The position numbers and the translations under genes were made by a program. Below are positions 24,957-35,618 of a DNA stretch of 64,000 nucleotides, one piece after another; the stretch's first letter is position 1; every line of letters begins with the position of its first letter. Source of the DNA: Dactylonectria macrodidyma. Its lineage: Eukaryota; Ascomycota; Sordariomycetes; Hypocreales; Nectriaceae. The stretch spans positions 1,736,001-1,800,000 of the forward strand of contig JAGMUV010000007.1 in assembly GCA_020744425.1 (NCBI GenBank), read 5' to 3'. The notes below the pieces were generated by a model. It worked only from the letters and a program-made list of their open reading frames with translations. It was not told the origin of the DNA and searched no databases.

Positions 24957-25978
24957 CTGTAGGAGCTGCCCAAGTGCCGGGAGCCAATTGGAAACAACGC
25001 GGTGTTTACGCTTTTCCTCCAAGCTCAGCATGAATCATCCAGTGCTGCAAACAGGTTCCATCCGTTTCTTCAGTGAGGGTAGGTTGAACACTTCCTTTGC
25101 TAGTGTAATTTGTTGATTCTGTGGGCTTGTTTACTGGTATCATGGTGAATGGAAATGATGCCCTTCGATTGTAGGATTGATTGCCTTATATCCCTGCGCC
25201 GATAGTTGTTCATCGCAACCAACAAGCCCCTTTCGAAATGAACCCATCCTCAGCTGAAACTAACCTCGAGAAGAGTATTCTTATTAATCTCTAAAACGAA
25301 TGATGATAATAACAGCCCTGCACTAGAACCACCCGAGTGCCCGGTTCTAGTCCTCAATTTCACTCACGTGTGTCTCATTCTACATCCACAGCGATCTCGC
25401 TAATCCGTGAGCCCTGCTAACGGTCTTACGCCGACTTGTAGCACTACTTTGGATAAGTTGTGCCAAACTACCGCTACTACTTGGTTAGGCTTTAGACTGG
25501 TAATAGTGCACACGCCCATTAACAGGAGCAGCCATTGATGGATGTTTTATTTTGTCATGCTTTGATGTGCAGTGTGTTGATGGGATGGCATTCGTTCAAT
25601 CCGTCCCTCCGCTTCGTCGTTGCTGATCCCTATTACACACGGGCCCTTGATAGGGTGGGTGCGAGGATGTAGCGCGTCTGTGGAATATCCTTCCCCTTCC
25701 CGAAACACTTCTCTGTGCATGCCCCCCCTTGTTCCTTGACAAGCGTGTTAATGCGTCGGAGTTTGTCATCCCTATTTGGTGTGACATGTGGAAAACATAA
25801 TTATCGTTGTTACCGATTGTTGTCGTGTTTCTTATGCGTTTAAATCTAGTTGAACGTTTCATATACTCGAATTTCAATGAGGACAAACCGTATAGGAGTT
25901 AATTGATCAAATCTTCAATTAGCGACTGCGCCTACAGAACCAACCCTGGAGTTGCTAGCACTCCAGTAAATATTGTTT
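24957..25978. other. Intergenic region, no gene seen
   Basis: This is the 3' flank of the nitronate monooxygenase gene. A small inverted repeat, CTAGAACC...GGTTCTAG, lies at about 25323-25351. Open frames are short and not protein-like. Confidence 0.45.
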
Positions 25979-26218
25979 CGGGCCAAAAGTCTCCATAAAC
26001 CCTCATTTTTACTCAGACTCAACACCTTTATATTAGGATCTAGTTAGTACCGACTTTATACATAAAATGGGGTTTAAAATGAGCATAATGTAGTGCCTAA
26101 ATTAAAGAACAGTATATACCTAATTACTGCATTTAGATGTGCCTAAATACGATAAAAAAAAGGCATAGTGAACTGCATTATAGCATTAACGTGGGAGTGT
26201 ACGGAGACTTTTGGCCCG
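25979..26218. mobile_element. 240-bp inverted-repeat element (MITE-like)
   Basis: The ends are a perfect 16-bp inverted repeat, CGGGCCAAAAGTCTCC, at 25979-25994 and its complement at 26203-26218, with weaker pairing for a few more bases inward. The interior is AT-rich and non-coding, and contains two copies of GTGCCTAAAT. The size and structure fit a non-autonomous DNA transposon. I see no clear target-site duplication (flanks ATTGTTT and TCACTG), so the true ends may be slightly different or the duplication has decayed. Confidence 0.6.
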
Positions 26219-26646
26219 TCACTGTACCTACTTGCACGCAACTGGATCCTGTGTAACCCCAGGGTTAATATTTCCATCCAAAATGTCTTCGATGCGTATG
26301 ATAATGGAGTGAAGAGGTAGGATCATTCCTTATTATGGAAGAGGATGCGGTGTGATGCAGATTTGCTGACCGTGGAGCTTTCATGGAGCACAAACTCCGG
26401 TGACTGGGAAAATAGAAATACTTCACTTCCAAAAGAGAAGTGTATTACCGCAGTCAAGCCGTGCCAAAGTCGATGTGGGAATCCCTTGAGCACACTAAAT
26501 TCGAGCAAACACTAGTTACTAAAACCCAACCGGTCAATGCCCCAGGGCTTCATAAGAGACTCTTCACTGCTGCACCCAGAGAAACCATCCCATAACCATA
26601 TTTGGCTCCTTCATTTATTTGCACACACTCTCGACACACTGGTCCC

Positions 26647-27324
26647 ATGAGCCAACCGGTGTCATGTGGAAAAACTCATCAAAGTTTACGGATAGTAAGT
26701 CAGCCAAAAGTGGTAGATTTATACGACGCTACATTGGATACGCTTGTAGCAGAGCTTGCTCATGTCGGGATGAAGCAGGAAGCCAGTGATCGAATCTTTC
26801 GATCTCAGCTCAACTCTTCCAAGCGAAGTAAGCTCGAAGAGCCTGTCCGTGAACTTACACTCGATTCTCCACTGTTTCGAAATCGGCTTGACTCCATCAA
26901 GCGAAGTGAGCTCACGGTTGCTTCCCGCCGACTGAAGTTAAGCGACGATGATCAGCAATGCGATGTTACACCTCATTTCAACGCAGAATTCAACCGACTG
27001 GAATTATGCGGCGATCCTCAGCAACATGATCTTACATCTAAGCTCTCCTTGGACAGAGCTGTGGAAAACCAGAGCCGGGAACAGCCATCTTGTTTGCAAG
27101 ATGCACACAGGATGATACGGGAATGGCTAGGTGATCCTAGGTCCCATCCCAATCTGGTCATGGAAATTAGAGAGATGTTTGAGACTGTTCCTGGAAGGAT
27201 AGGAGTATCAAAGACTGTCCCTTTCCGCCTCGTAAGCATAAGAGGCATACGAAACCGGGGGCCTGACGGAGTTCAAAGGGTATATTTTGGTAATAGTCAC
27301 AACCCTCTACGAAGAGGCGAGTAG
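26647..27324 (+). CDS. Orphan hypothetical protein with internal repeats
   Basis: An uninterrupted frame of 225 residues from the ATG at 26647 (MSQPVSCGKTHQSL). I do not recognise a family. Residues about 55-145 contain degenerate repeats built on F-x-x-x-L-(N/D)-S-x-K-R-S-x-L followed by a charged R-x-L-x-L stretch, seen at FRSQLNSSKRSKLEE and FRNRLDSIKRSELTV, with a weaker third unit around FNAEFNRLELCGD. The C-terminal part is less repetitive (REWLGDPRSHPNLVMEIREMF). It sits between two relic-rich patches, so it may itself be the remnant of a longer gene or a lineage-specific gene. Transcription is unproven. Confidence 0.35.
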   Translation: MSQPVSCGKTHQSLRIVSQPKVVDLYDATLDTLVAELAHVGMKQEASDRIFRSQLNSSKRSKLEEPVRELTLDSPLFRNRLDSIKRSELTVASRRLKLSDDDQQCDVTPHFNAEFNRLELCGDPQQHDLTSKLSLDRAVENQSREQPSCLQDAHRMIREWLGDPRSHPNLVMEIREMFETVPGRIGVSKTVPFRLVSIRGIRNRGPDGVQRVYFGNSHNPLRRGE

Positions 27325-27634
27325 ACTGGTGGACAACTCTCAATTCCTGGCCATTGCTGGCTTTGCGTATATGATCCAATCGGATTTCACATCGACGTCT
27401 TTTCCATTTGACACTGACAGCAGAAGATCACAGTAAATTTAAGTGTAATTAAATTGTAGATTTAGGCAAGGCGGAATTGTTTTACGTTCAACTAACGACA
27501 CTCCCAGGCGTTCCAATGTACTCTAAGTTAGCCAAGAGGCCAATGAAGACGCTGGACTTTGCTGGCATGTAAAAGTTGTGAAGGAAGCTCAACGTGTCTT
27601 AGTTTTAGCAGCACACCGGTGCATCTCTGTAGCA

Positions 27635-28160
27635 CTAAGTGGATAGGAAAGGAAAGCACTTTGTAGCCGGACATAGCCCCAATACTCCGTTTCTATCTCG
27701 AGTGATCTTCTCAATCCGACGGAAGGATTCGAAACTCGTGAATCTGTGGCAACCGTCTCTTATTGAATCCAAGACCTCCTCCGCCCCACCATGGCGCTGT
27801 ATGCAAAGGAGTCCTTTGATGACCACTAGCATATGCTGTAAAGTTTCTGTATCTATTTTGTTAGGCACCTCATTCAAAATGTTCTATAGGCGTATGCGCG
27901 CCTCTAGAGTTTCCCCATGTCAAAAGTAAAAGATTATTATTTAGACGAATTTATACATTAAAAAAATTCAATGAAATGAGAATTTCAACTTCTGCCGTCT
28001 CATGGCTATCAATGCTCTGACGGCACTAATATACCCAATCTCGTCACTCCAGAGTGGCTGCATGTCGTGTGGGAATTCAAGATGAGTGACTACTACGAGT
28101 CTCGTACATCTGTTGAGGCGTGCCGAATGGATGCGCCAACCTACCGTCGAACCCATAACC
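27635..28160 (-). pseudogene. Possible gene relic, unrecognised
   Basis: On the minus strand two segments look more protein-like than background. One is at 27635-27910, where the frame reads TLEARIRL, a TAG (Gln expected under RIP), then NILNEVPNKIDTETLQHML and RHGGAEEVLDSIRDG. The other is at 27968-28156, reading LEFPHDMQPLWSDEIGYIS. The joins are unclear and I do not recognise the family. The single TAG fits a CAG to TAG change. The evidence is composition and coherence only. Confidence 0.25.
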
Positions 28161-28749
28161 CTTGCCGTTTTTATTGAGTGCAGTGGGTGGTGAACTAGAT
28201 CTTGAATTTACCGTTGCATCACATGTTCCGCGGTTGAGTTAACTTAGATGCTCAGGATGAAGGAGTATATATCGGGCCTAACTCATCGGATGCCACGGAA
28301 TCAAGCGATTCACGTCTAGGGAATGATAGATATATCATTAGAGATCGATCAGCATTTGAGCGGCGCTGTAACGACTCAGGGGGGAATTGTCAAGGCCGTG
28401 GAACATTTCAAGCTTGCGTCTATTCACAAATGGAGAGCTTGTATGGCGTCTTGCGTTGAGTGGCCGAGAGCTCATGACGATCTATTTTTGGCTTGGGCGA
28501 CTCAGTAGCAGTCTATTCGATCAAGGCTCGATTCATCTACTGGTATATTACATCTCGAGTCCTCGAAGCGACAAGGTATAAGGGCCTAGATCACATTGAT
28601 GCAGGAAATTGACTGCCCAATCCGGGATCATGCGCAGCCTTGAATAGGCCTCGGAGTGGTATTCGTCTATATGTACTCGCATACAAGCAATGGTACGGAC
28701 GACAAACAACAAAGGATATCATACAAAATGCAGTGCTGTGGCACTCTCA
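28161..28749. other. Intergenic region, no gene seen
   Basis: This lies between the weak relic and the 3' end of the SCP2 gene. The short frames here have no recognisable domain. Confidence 0.45.
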
Positions 28750-29350
28750 TCACAGCTTAGCCTTGGTCTGGGCCTTCTTCAGGATAGGGTCCAGCTTGGT
28801 GGCCTTCATGACATCGCCGGCGACCTTCAACTTGCCCGACATGAAGAGGCGCTGGGCATTAGCCTTGCCGGCGACGAGCTTGCCGAAGTCGTCATCAGAG
28901 AGCGAAAGGGTGACTACGGAGACAGTGCGCGTTAGCCAGGGTGTCGTTGACGATTATACTTGCACCATAAGCACCATATACTACGTGGAGAAATGCCCCC
29001 AAGTATGGCGCCGTGCCTTACTAGCTGCGTGGACGTACCTGTGGGCTTCTCGCCAGTGCCTGTCGCGACATTGCCAGTCTCCTTGAGGTCGATGTGCCAG
29101 CTCTCGACGTCACCAGCCTTGTTCTTGAGCTTGAAGGCGTAGACGCCCTTGCCCTGCTTGATGGCGTCCTTGCGATCAGCGTCAGAGGCATTGATGGCGG
29201 CCTGGATGGCGTCGAAGGCAGCCGAGGAAGGGAAGTTGTCTGCGCAGGGCAAAGGACACTTGTCAGTACATTCTAAGGTTCGAGGGAGAGGAGGGGGTGG
29301 GTTTGCGCCGAGTCATGATCGCGGTTGTACGCACCGTTCTTGAGAGACAT
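28750..29350 (-). CDS. SCP2-type sterol/lipid-binding protein, peroxisomal
   Basis: A small single-domain SCP2 protein of 126 residues; the family includes yeast oleate-induced POX18 and the SCP2 domains of multifunctional beta-oxidation enzymes. Exons are 29350-29335, 29239-29039 and 28913-28750. The first exon encodes only MSLKN plus one base. The SCP2 fold is visible as FDAIQAAINAS, GVYAFKLKNKAGDVESW, VTLSLSDDDFGKL, GKANAQRLFMSGKLKV and DVMKATKLDPIL. The C-terminus is AKL, a type 1 peroxisomal targeting signal variant, so the protein should bind acyl-CoA or sterol-like lipids in peroxisomes. Its upstream region contains a TACTACGTAGTAG palindrome near 29675. Confidence 0.9.
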
Positions 29351-30231
29351 GATGGCGGCGGGAGGAGAGAGAGTAAGTAGTGGGAGAGTTGAGAGTGCTG
29401 AGATCTGGGATCTGGCAATGCAAGATGCAAGATATTGAGGGGAAAAACGCAGGGATTATTGTTCAAAAAGGGCGGTATGAGGATGCGAAAGGGAAATGTG
29501 TGGGGGAATCGCCAGTGTTTAAATGCGAAGTCGAGTTTCCTGGGGTTGGCGCATCTCCGGGGTCGTTGCATGTGATGCGAACCTCGGCGATGGAGCTGAC
29601 ATCATGTGCGAGAGACAGTGCGACCCGCCCTGGGCCAAAAAACGGCCTCCACCCCTGTTCGCCCTCGCAAGCTTACTACGTAGTAGTAGTAGGTGCGCAT
29701 CTCTGCTTGTTGCGGATCGAAGCCATCCGCTTCTTGGCTGTTAAGGTACCATTTCGCCCAATGTAGTACTATCAAGGTACTTTTGTCTATTCCCCTCGAA
29801 TGCGGTCTTGGAGAATAGGTTAGATGCAACCCCAACCCAGAGCATCAGACACCGTCCACGTGCCATGACGGCTGTGGCACCGCCGACCTCGGGCAACAAA
29901 GACGCCGACCGCCATTGTTCTAAAGAGTTCAGATATAGTCAAGGCATGATGACATGCATCACTACAACGACAGTGTCCACAAGAAGAAATAAATAGAAAA
30001 AATACACCATTTTTTATGGGAGTTGCATCCTATATAATATATATACATTGTGATATCGCATCACCAAGAGATGGGAGGGTTGGTGAATTGGCACACAGCA
30101 TGTGATGATACAATTGTGATTTGTTTTGTATTTTTTTTTTTTTTTTGGTTTGGAGAGTTGGGCACTCTAGCTAACACCGCTCTCTCCTCTCCGCACTCAC
30201 AATCAAGTAGACTGCATCCTCGTGTATTCAT
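29351..30231. other. Intergenic region between SCP2 and the LETM1-like gene
   Basis: This is the SCP2 promoter (right after the start at 29350) and the 3' flank of the LETM1-like gene. It contains the TACTACGTAGTAGTAGTAG palindrome/repeat near 29675-29693 and a T18-type tract near 30130-30147. No gene was seen. Confidence 0.5.
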
Positions 30232-31431
30232 TTACAGCTGCCACTCAGGCACGCCGAAGTCTCTATGTTGGGGCCAGTTCTCGGGTCTGCAAATAGTTAG
30301 CTTGACGATCATTTCCCGGCATCGCTTCGTATGTGCGTACCTAGTCAACAGCAACACCGTCATCCGCCGTCTTCTCTCGACGATGTCTTCTGCAGCTGTC
30401 AACCGTAACCAGTCACCGAACCAGCTCCTCAACTCCGTCTCACTCTTTCCTAGCGTATCGATGCCGCGTTCCGCGCAGGCTAGCCGTAACTCATCATACT
30501 CAAGCCCTGTCGGACCGCCATCCTCGACAATGTTCTTGTCGTCGCCCTCCAGGTACGCCATGCGGTACAACCCCTTGGCCTGCCACATCCCTGGCGGCGT
30601 GAAACCAAGCTTATCCCATATGGCCCCGCTGATGTGCAAGCTCTTGAGGACGTGTGAGCGAGCCACATCCCGGGTCACCCGAGGACTGAGTACGCCGTGG
30701 GGGTACTTGCTTTCGAATTCGTCAAACGCGGCTTTTCGGCGTTGCTCGGCCTTTTCGAGAGCTCCAAAGATTTGAGTCGGTATCCTACAGGTGTACGGCA
30801 CCAAGTGATCGACGTAGGCGACCACCAAGACAGTGAACTCGCCAATGACGATGAGCATGAGCCCGAAGAAGGGAAGGCGGATCATGTCGTGCCGCACTCG
30901 CCACAGGAGGACCCAATCGGCTCGCGAAAAGGTACGCGGCACATAGTAGGGTCTGAATATCGAAGGTCGGTCGTCTGCGGGGGTTCGCTTGAGCTTCTCA
31001 CGAAGCAGGCGACGGCTGGCCAGAACATTCTTTAAGCCGTCCTTGTAAAACCTTAGGTATCCCTTTCCCATCTCAAAGTAGTATTTTGGTGTCGACTCGT
31101 AGTCCCTACGGCGCGGCAGCGTGAGAGGTGGCGGTCGAGACACGGCGGGCGGGTTGACGAGGGGGTTGGACGTCTTGGGGCCGTCATTATGGATGAATCG
31201 CGACTGCACCGCGGCGACGATGGGTGAGGGTTTCGAGGCCGGTGCGTGGAGACCCGAAGGCCAATGGCCGATGCTATAAATATGTCGGCGCGGAGCGTAG
31301 GCGCATTGTCGCCATGGCGTTCGGCAGCTCATGGCACCAGCGAGAATGGGCGATGCAAGAATGGAGGTGGAGGTGGAGGAGAGCTGTGATGTTGGCATCA
31401 TTACCAAATTCAAGGCAGGTCGGTGCGTCAT
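30232..31431 (-). CDS. LETM1-like mitochondrial inner-membrane protein
   Basis: About 381 residues in two exons, 31431-30341 and 30286-30232. The 54-bp intron (GTACGC...GCTAACTATTTGCAG) is a multiple of three, so unspliced sequence stays open. The N-terminus is Arg/Ser-rich with no acidic residues for many positions (mitochondrial presequence-like). A hydrophobic segment around LPFFGLMLIVIGEFTVLVV is the membrane span. The C-terminal part matches the LETM1-type ribosome-binding domain (SGAIWDKLGFTPPGMW, LEYDELRLACAERGID, LRSWFGDWLRL). Family members act in mitochondrial K+/H+ balance and in insertion of mitochondrially made proteins. This one is shorter than LETM1/Mdm38 and may be a paralogous subfamily. 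The alternative start is the Met-Met 10 residues in. Confidence 0.75.
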   Translation of the reverse strand: MTHRPALNLVMMPTSQLSSTSTSILASPILAGAMSCRTPWRQCAYAPRRHIYSIGHWPSGLHAPASKPSPIVAAVQSRFIHNDGPKTSNPLVNPPAVSRPPPLTLPRRRDYESTPKYYFEMGKGYLRFYKDGLKNVLASRRLLREKLKRTPADDRPSIFRPYYVPRTFSRADWVLLWRVRHDMIRLPFFGLMLIVIGEFTVLVVAYVDHLVPYTCRIPTQIFGALEKAEQRRKAAFDEFESKYPHGVLSPRVTRDVARSHVLKSLHISGAIWDKLGFTPPGMWQAKGLYRMAYLEGDDKNIVEDGGPTGLEYDELRLACAERGIDTLGKSETELRSWFGDWLRLTAAEDIVERRRRMTVLLLTRYAHTKRCREMIVKLTICRPENWPQHRDFGVPEWQL

Positions 31432-32295
31432 TGGCTCCGGAGCTTCGGGAATCGGCCGGGACTAGGCTCGGAGGTACCTATACCGGAATACGCCCGACTC
31501 CGTCACCTATGTGTCGGTGGGCGTGTTCAAAACGAGCAGTCTGGCAGGAAGCTGCTGATGGAGTATAATGGAATAAATATAGTTACTCTGCGTAGTCGCC
31601 ATTCGAAAGGTGCCACAACGGAAAGAAGGATCGAAGCCGGGAGAATTTTACAGATTACGCGCATCCTGGATAGATTTATGGGTAGTGGGCCCATCATCAA
31701 CAGTGGCACACTTCAGAAAAGACCGGCTTCCCCTTGTCAGGGCCAGGAACTGGCCGTTCTAGGATCATACCGTTGAGAGATGGTTCGCAAACCATAAGCT
31801 CTGATTTGGTAGAATTTGTTGAAGACAAAGACGTCACGCCAGTCTGACACCACCCGCTGACGAACCTAGGGCTGGTGAATTGATGATTGCGCTAGGAGAC
31901 TAGGCATCGAGGCGCGAGCCAGTTTTGTCTCTTAGTTTGCTTACAAGGGCAAATAATTGTAAAATAGATAGATATATTTTCAATACCACAAGTTTACAGA
32001 GTGAATAAAAATATATTAACTTCCTCTGTCAAACCTCGGCGAAATTTGGCAGCAAGGATCCAATCGCTGACATCAATACCGCTAAAATGGCATGGCAGCT
32101 GGGACTTTGCGGGGTGGCCTGTCTGCAGTCAATCTCTGTAATAGCATGGAGCAGTAACTTGACCACAATTTCATCAAAATCAGACTTTGATGCGATAACG
32201 TTCTTAATCGCTGCAAAACGTGCCCCATCATAACCGCATCCGAGAACAGCTTGAAACTGTTTTTACGAAGTCGCCTACCTTTGAGACAAGCTACA
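31432..32295. other. Intergenic region (divergent promoters)
   Basis: This is shared upstream sequence of the LETM1-like gene (minus) and the fRMsr gene (plus). An AT-rich tract lies at about 31955-32015. No coding region was seen. Confidence 0.5.
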
Positions 32296-33118
32296 ATGGT
32301 ATGGCCTTTCGATATGTCGCAGAGACGAGTTGCTGGAGCCTCGGGGTTCCCGGCTGACCATGGTTACAGGTTCATGCAGATGCCTCAAACTTCGCTGAGG
32401 GCGTCACAAAAGAGGATGCTTATGAGCAAGTTCTGATGCAAGCTGAGGGCCTCTTCGCTGGTCAGCGCAACTGGGTGTGTTTTGTCTCTTCTTCATGCCG
32501 AAATTGTTGAATCCCTAGCTAACGAGCTTGCTTCGCGTAGGTCGCGTGAGTGGGAAATTTTTTTGGGCAGCAATTGATGAACACTCGTGTGTCTGATATA
32601 ACCCTAGCAATCTTGCAAACGCTGCATCTCTACTATGGCATGCTTACAAATCCTTGGATGCACCAAGCAACGACGTGAACTGGGCAGGTGGGTGACGAGC
32701 TTTGACCAATTAATTCTTCACCCAACAGAATGGTAACCGGACAACCACTTCACTTATAGGATTCTACGTGCTCGACAAGTCATCCCAGCAGCCACAGCTC
32801 ATCCTGGGGCCCTTCCACGGCAAGGTAGCCTGTCAGACCATCCCATTCGGGCGAGGAGTGTGTGGGACGGCGGCACAGACGGGGACGACTCAGCTGGTCA
32901 AGGACGTGGAGAGTTTCCCAGGGCACATTGCTTGTGATGGCGATAGCAAGAGCGAGATTGTAGTGCCGATTGTGGTTGACCAGCCTGGCGGCGAGGGAGA
33001 GAAGAAGGTGGTGGCCATCATCGACATCGACTGCGCCGTGCTGGATGGCTTTGATGACGTTGACAAGGCGCGCCTCGAGGCCCTGGCCGTGCTGCTTGCG
33101 AAGAGCTGCGACTGGTAG
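32296..33118 (+). CDS. Free methionine-(R)-sulfoxide reductase, GAF domain
   Basis: A cytosolic GAF-domain enzyme that reduces free methionine-R-sulfoxide (yeast YKL069W family). I read five exons: 32296-32298 (only the ATG), 32370-32474, a 5-nt micro-exon at 32541-32545, 32608-32687 and 32760-33118. The sum is exactly 184 codons (183 residues), the usual family length. The spliced protein starts MVHADASNFAEG and crosses the micro-exon at GQRNW-VA-NLANAASLLWHAYK, as expected of the family. The three conserved cysteines are visible in VACQT, GVCGTA and HIACDGDSKSEIVVPI. No N-terminal signal is present. The splice sites are canonical except that the ATG itself abuts the first donor. Confidence 0.87.
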
Positions 33119-35618
33119 CCGAAGCAGATCATTTACGAAAAATTGATAGATCCATTGATGTTTACATAATTTCGGTGCACCGGGTCTCACTTGTCCATGA
33201 CGCATGTAATTTGTGCAATGCTTGGTGTCTCAGTTGAATCCTAGGGCGATGAACCCAGATGAGGCTATCTCGAGACACAAGTTGGCTGCACACGATCACA
33301 ATCGGGGCGTTCCGCTTGCACTAGTTCTAGAAACGGACAGAGGCGAAACCTGCATAAGTGCCTCCGGGAGAAACAATGCGCCGCAAAACGTGAGACCAGG
33401 CACCGTACCTGATGTAATGGGTCTTTTGCAACTGGGGCTCCGTTAGCTTCAAACCATGCCAGTGCCAGTGCAGTGGAATGGGGCTCTGTTTCCTATAGCA
33501 ACAATCGTCACCGGAATCGGTATCCATGAGCCCCTCTAAGAGTTTGGAAACATGACGAGTTGGAAACATGATGGGTTGGCTGTGTCTCGATAGCTGCTGA
33601 ATACAATCATGTATTCTCTGCGCTGGACTCCCTTGCATCCAACCGATCAATACTCAGCGGTTCGGCACCGAGAGAGACACGCTCATCCACTCACTCTGTG
33701 GATCTGTCCGAACTTGCTCATGCATCATCATCGTCACTTGGGACGGCGCTCCAGCTCGAAACTCGCAACCTAATCAATAGCAGTGGAGCCCCCCGTGGGC
33801 CCTGGTAAAACTCGTTGCGTGAACAGAGCTTTCTCATCCACTCCCCCCACAGAATCGAGATCGGGCCATCGTCTCACAGGTTGTTGACTGACGGGTTTGA
33901 GAGCATTTGGGCCGTTGAGTTTCCTAGGCTACGCGTCCTCCGGCGCCAATTCCGATGCCACAGGCCCCCCTCGCCGTCTTTCTAGGACCAAGGCCGAAAA
34001 AAAAAGAACCCAAGTGTCTGGCATGCTTTTGCAACGGGAGTCGTCAGCCCATGGCTTGGCAATCGGAAGGGCCACGAGCTCGGGAATTTTAATCGGTCCT
34101 GTCTCGCATTCGCTGTGGCTGTGAAGTGTCTCTTCAAGATTAGGCACCTACATTGTGAAGTAGCCCACTTAGCACTACTCCGCACGTCGTATACATAGGC
34201 TACTACGTACGTGGGTAGGGATGGAAGAAACACATCACACAAGCATCAACTTGAGCTCTGTGTCTACAGGTATGTAACATCAGGGTACAGATTGCGAAGA
34301 ATTCAGACTACTCAAGTGTAATATTTGGCTTCTTTATTTCACCATTGTTCTATCAGTTAGTTACTACTAATTCTCTAGAGGTGTCAATGGGTTTGATTTA
34401 GTGAAAGAGGCAAATTGGTGTGGACGCGCACTCGGATTGCGAACACAGCATGGCGGTGCGCCTTGGCCTCGCCATTCGCGAGGATTGGATCCTGGCATCC
34501 TGCGGACCGTGACATCCGTCTTTAAGCTCACGGGTGATGCGAGCGATGAGTGCCGGGCTCGATTAAGCGAATCAGGATGGGGCATGTACGATCCGCTGGT
34601 TGCTATTGATGGATCATGGACCCTTTTTGATATGCCCCTGGCGAGCCATTGTTTGGCGACTTGGCGCGGCCTTGGTATGCTGTCACTATTGTGGTGTCTG
34701 TGGTGTCTGTGGTGTCTGTGGCATCCCATGATGCCCATATTTGGATGGTGTCTTGATGTCAACGCTGGTGACTGGCCACGCTGATAGCCAACGGGCACCA
34801 AAGGACGGCCTTTCGCGCGTGGTAATCGCCCCTGAAGCTAGGAAGCTTCCCTGTACTCCTATAGATTGACCCTTGGAGGGCTGCTGGAGCTCACTCAGCT
34901 CACTGGGTGGTGGCTCCCTTGAAGTCCCAGCAGCCCGCCACAACCCCCTGCAGAACTGCGCACCAGCCCCCCCGTTTTCAGCCCAGCCTCCCGCACTGGT
35001 TTCCACCGCAGCACAGCACCACAGCAGGCTCTATGCCGCTTTCAGCCCCCCAATGGACCCCAACCACACGCAAGCCTGGGCTATACAACGCTATCAGCAT
35101 CCGGACCCGTTGCACGCGCCCAGCCTGCGAAACAAGGCCCCTCCATCCATCTATCCCACCCTCCATTTCAAGCCATTCTCTACAACAACATTACGTCCTA
35201 CCTTCGGCTTCCTGGTTAGGACCAGTCCTTCTTGACGTACTACTAATCACTGCAGCTCATTCTATCCCGCCGCATTTTACTTTTCTTGCCTAGGCTCGCC
35301 TTGTCTTTCCTGCATCCCTTTTCGTTTACCTTTCTCTCACCACGCACTCCCTCATTGTTTGGTTACTTTGCTTTGCTCCCAAACCCGCCTGGTTCCAACC
35401 TCTCTGGTTACCATCTCTTCGGTCACAACCTCTCTAGGCTGCCCTTCGTTTGATCATTGTTATTGCCAGTACTTCTCTCCGTCCACCGCAACATTATCAT
35501 TGTCGGTCTTTATCGCCCACACCAGAGTCGGACGCAACGGATACTGCAGATGTAAACAACCCTTCCACCTCGAACTCTACGACCTCGCCCTCCCGTGCTG
35601 CGCGCGAACGCCTCCACC
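33119..35618. other. Intergenic region, no gene seen; leader of the C2-domain gene
   Basis: About 2.5 kb without a supportable gene. A tandem nonamer, GTGTCTGTG, occurs about three times at 34693-34722. From about 35160 the plus strand is strongly pyrimidine-rich (leader of the gene at 35619). A CTACTACGTACGT palindrome lies near 34200. Confidence 0.5.

Noticed and set aside
25323..25351. Small inverted repeat as a transposon end
   Set aside because: Only 8-bp arms with a 13-bp loop and no partner copy; more likely a chance hairpin.
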